A DNA stretch of 64,000 bases. Source: a candidate division WOR-3 bacterium. GTDB lineage: Bacteria; Hydrothermota; Tepidihabitantia; SM23-42; JAOAFX01. The DNA lies in NCBI GenBank assembly GCA_039802005.1, contig JBDRVV010000007.1, positions 26,111 through 90,110 of the forward strand, in the 5' to 3' direction. Shown here piece after piece: positions 62,276-64,000 of this stretch (positions are counted from its first letter, which is position 1; every line of letters starts with the position of its first letter). The notes beneath the pieces were generated by a model. It was not told the origin of the DNA. It saw nothing but the letters and a program-made list of their open reading frames with translations, and ran no database searches. A program made the position numbers and the translations under genes.

Positions 62276-62839
62276 ATGGAAAAATCTCCGTCTCTATATA
62301 ATGATGAAACAATCCTTGAGAATCTTAGGAAGGCAAAGAACGGCGATGAACTGGCACTTGAAGAATTGTGCCGCGAAGTCTATAAGTGGATATATAAATA
62401 TCTGTATTACCGTGTCAAGAATGAGGCAGATTGCGAAGAATTGGCGAGCGAGGTGGTTATAAAAATGGTAAGGGCACTTAAACAACAGAGAGGCAATTTC
62501 TTTGCCTGGGTTTATAAGATTGCCGCAAATGCATTGATTGACTATTATCGGAAAGGTAAATACAAATTAGAGACGAGTTATGAGGAATTGCCCCATGAGT
62601 TGCCTGCTGATAATAATCCAAAGGAAATTTTAAGGATTGATAAGTTAAAAGAGGCAATTGCACATCTTTCAAAAGAGCAAGCTCAGGTCATCACATTGAA
62701 ATTTATTCAGGAATATGACAACGATGAGATTGCTCAGATTATGGGCAAATCTACGGGTGCAATCAAGGTCCTGCAATATCGCGCATTAAAATCATTAAGG
62801 GAATATTTCAGGAAAAAGGGATATGAAATTAAAGATTGA
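62276..62839 (+). CDS. ECF sigma factor
   Basis: 187 residues. Region 2 (ALEELCREVYKWIYKYLYYRVKNEADCEELASEVVIKMVRAL...FFAWVYKIAANALIDYYRKGK) and region 4 (LSKEQAQVITLKFIQEYDNDEIAQIMGKSTGAIKVLQYRALKSLREYF) are present without region 3, the ECF pattern. It starts 27 nt after the unknown gene with GAGGGG upstream. It overlaps the DUF5667-like gene by 17 nt, the usual sigma/anti-sigma arrangement. Confidence 0.92.
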   Translation: MEKSPSLYNDETILENLRKAKNGDELALEELCREVYKWIYKYLYYRVKNEADCEELASEVVIKMVRALKQQRGNFFAWVYKIAANALIDYYRKGKYKLETSYEELPHELPADNNPKEILRIDKLKEAIAHLSKEQAQVITLKFIQEYDNDEIAQIMGKSTGAIKVLQYRALKSLREYFRKKGYEIKD

Positions 62840-63611
62840 AGAGATTTTAGACCAATTGCTAAAAGAGATGGCAAAAGGTAGGGATGTTAATGAGAAGATA
62901 AAAGAATACCCTGAATATGAAGATGAATTAAGGGAGTTATTACAAATAGCAGAGGAATTTAAAGAATTACCCAGGGTTGAACCTGGTGAGAGAGCAATTG
63001 CACGGACAGTCTCAGAGGCGAGAGAGATTTTTTATAAGCGTGAGAAACTCCCTCTTCTCAATAGATTTTTTGTGCTACAGCCTGCTTTAAGTAGGGTATT
63101 TGCAGTAATTATTATTGCAATTCTTATTTTTGGTTCCGGACTACTATTTAGTTCTCGCAGTATGCCTGGCGATGTATTATATCCTTTCAAGAGAATCTCT
63201 GAAAAAATTCAATATTCACTTACTTTCACTCCAGAGGGAAAGACTGTCCTCCATATTAAATTTGCTGACCGGCGTAAAGAAGAATTAGTTTATTCCTTCA
63301 ATAAAAACAGAAAGGTGGATGAAACAATACTCATTACAATGCTCGGTGAAACAGAAAATGCCTATAATCTCTCACAATCGCTCAACGAAGATAGAACATT
63401 AACTATGCTAAAAAGAATTGCCGAAGTAAATGAGGCACAGATGGAGATCCTAAAAAATATAAAACCGAACGCCTGCACCTGTGATACTGTTTTAATAAAT
63501 CAGGCACTTGAAAAATGTAATCAAAGGTGTAGATGTCTTGAGGAGCGACTAAATTCTAAAAATATAAAATCACCCTGTCCATATTGTGGCGATTCCTGCA
63601 CCTGCTGGTGA
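62823..63611 (+). CDS. Membrane protein with DUF5667-like domain and Cys-rich tail, probable sigma partner
   Basis: 262 residues. The cytoplasmic N-terminus (about 1-80; IEEILDQLLKEMAKGRDVNEKIKEYPEYEDELRELL) is typical of anti-sigma-like proteins. One transmembrane helix follows (about 88-110), then a DUF5667-type segment (MPGDVLYPFKRISEKIQYSLTFTPEGKTVLHIKFADRRKEEL). The last about 50 residues hold ten cysteines, in CTC, KCNQRCRC and CPYCGDSCTCW. With GGG upstream it is translationally coupled to the sigma factor. The tail would face the periplasm and could bind metal or form disulfides. Confidence 0.82.
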   Translation: MKLKIEEILDQLLKEMAKGRDVNEKIKEYPEYEDELRELLQIAEEFKELPRVEPGERAIARTVSEAREIFYKREKLPLLNRFFVLQPALSRVFAVIIIAILIFGSGLLFSSRSMPGDVLYPFKRISEKIQYSLTFTPEGKTVLHIKFADRRKEELVYSFNKNRKVDETILITMLGETENAYNLSQSLNEDRTLTMLKRIAEVNEAQMEILKNIKPNACTCDTVLINQALEKCNQRCRCLEERLNSKNIKSPCPYCGDSCTCW

Positions 63612-63628
63612 CAATTTTATAAATGTAG

Positions 63629-63647
63629 CGTCCGATTTAACCGGACG
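63629..63647. repeat. GTAG-type hairpin in intergenic gap
   Basis: CGTCCG-ATTTAAC-CGGACG with GTAG directly before the left arm, another copy of the GTAG...GA hairpin family. It lies downstream of the DUF5667 gene. Confidence 0.65.
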
Positions 63648-63777
63648 AATAACAAGGTAATTACAACCTTCAGGATGCGTAAATGTTCATTGTTAAGATA
63701 GGACTACAATTTTGGCAGGCAAATACAATTCACTGCAAGATGTTCGTAACTTTCTGTTTGTGATTTCGTCATAAATA

Positions 63778-64000
63778 ATGATGGCAAAAATAATGGTAAT
63801 ATTCTTTATTCCCGCAACTTTCTTGGTTCTTTTGGGTGAATCACTTGATTTAAATGACCTTATTGATTCGGCATTGGTCTATAATTTAGAGATTAAGGCT
63901 GCCCAAGCCCGTTATGAATCATCTACCCAGAATAGTCCATTCAAAACTTTAATGGACCCGATGTTTGGTATTGAATTTTCTAATGATATGCGGATGTATT
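63778..64000 (+). CDS. TolC-like outer-membrane efflux protein, 5' part
   Basis: Truncated by the window edge. The tandem ATGATG at 63778 opens a signal peptide (MAKIMVIFFIPATFLVLLGES) followed by LDLNDLIDSALVYNLEIKAAQARYESS. That is the first helix pair of the TolC/OEP family (A...N..I..A.A..E). No leaderless promoter or clear ribosome-binding site is seen. The start could be either of the two ATGs. Confidence 0.75.
   Translation, partial: MMAKIMVIFFIPATFLVLLGESLDLNDLIDSALVYNLEIKAAQARYESSTQNSPFKTLMDPMFGIEFSNDMRMY

Noticed and set aside
1..64000. tRNA, rRNA, riboswitch or transposase genes
   Set aside because: I looked for T-loop signatures, conserved rRNA blocks and DDE/HUH motifs and found none; covariance-model searches would be needed to exclude small RNAs.

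Overview
The window is an AT-rich bacterial chromosome segment, densely packed with short operons on both strands. It carries no rRNA, tRNA, CRISPR array or recognisable transposase. The gene content points to an uncultured Gram-negative-type bacterium. Signs of this are lipoproteins, OmpA/Pal-like and Wza-like envelope proteins, a bacterial alpha-2-macroglobulin, a TolC-like gene start, and several exported proteins with a type IX-secretion/FlgD-Ig-like C-terminal domain (NPF...IYDVTGR...GxYFxRL). The mix resembles candidate division WOR-3 / FCB-type genomes; this lineage call is inference from gene style and was not tested by phylogeny.

Layout. 0-9 kb: a TPR protein, then on the minus strand a complete phosphate operon pstS-pstC-pstA-pstB-pstB-phoU, a radical SAM gene and a DUF4832-type lipoprotein. 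9-18.4 kb (plus): two TPR proteins, P5C dehydrogenase-glnA, a repeat-rich gap of about 0.8 kb, then guaA-purF. 18.5-25.5 kb: an FG-GAP/VCBS exported protein, then a ferredoxin-like DUF362 protein, a GAF-HD-GYP protein, a CHASE2 adenylate cyclase and an MFS transporter. 25.5-34.4 kb: scpA, a probable outer-membrane protein, Wza-like and Wzc-like exopolysaccharide genes, an OmpA lipoprotein, an SBBP beta-propeller protein, and two small unknowns. 34.5-42.4 kb: alpha-2-macroglobulin, a small beta-barrel-like protein and an exported lamin-tail/CBM-like protein. 42.5-43.0 kb: an array of short hairpins. 43-49.7 kb (minus): apparent operon ispF-rhomboid-S8 protease-NCS2 purine permease-prs-LigD phosphoesterase. 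49.8-54.1 kb (plus): holA, a coiled-coil zinc-ribbon gene, leuS and a HARE-HTH gene, closed by a strong terminator. 54.2-56.6 kb: a Lon-family protease. 56.8-64 kb: an M14 carboxypeptidase, a beta-propeller protein, a ligase nucleotidyltransferase domain, an unknown gene, an ECF sigma factor with a membrane partner, and the start of a TolC-like gene.

The most interesting signals are four. (1) Eleven genes have a near-invariant promoter, TTGAnn-N16(17)-TAnnnT, ending only 5-6 nt before the start codon. This geometry predicts leaderless mRNAs and fixes several start codons (guaA, the ligase, the 40 kb barrel gene). Genes inside operons, and the three exported CTD proteins with a readable promoter of their own, have Shine-Dalgarno leaders instead. 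(2) The two adjacent PstB ATPases carry complementary defects, as expected for an obligate asymmetric heterodimer. (3) A family of short GTAG...GAT hairpins with two-nucleotide spacers forms an intergenic array. It is also inserted in frame in the C-terminal domains of two secreted proteins, in one case with a further 36-nt in-frame insertion in the hairpin loop. (4) Several proteins have unusual architecture: a subtilase whose catalytic Asp and His are separated by an Asp-box propeller-like insert, separate single-domain LigD phosphoesterase and ligase genes, and a GQF-repeat zinc-ribbon protein.
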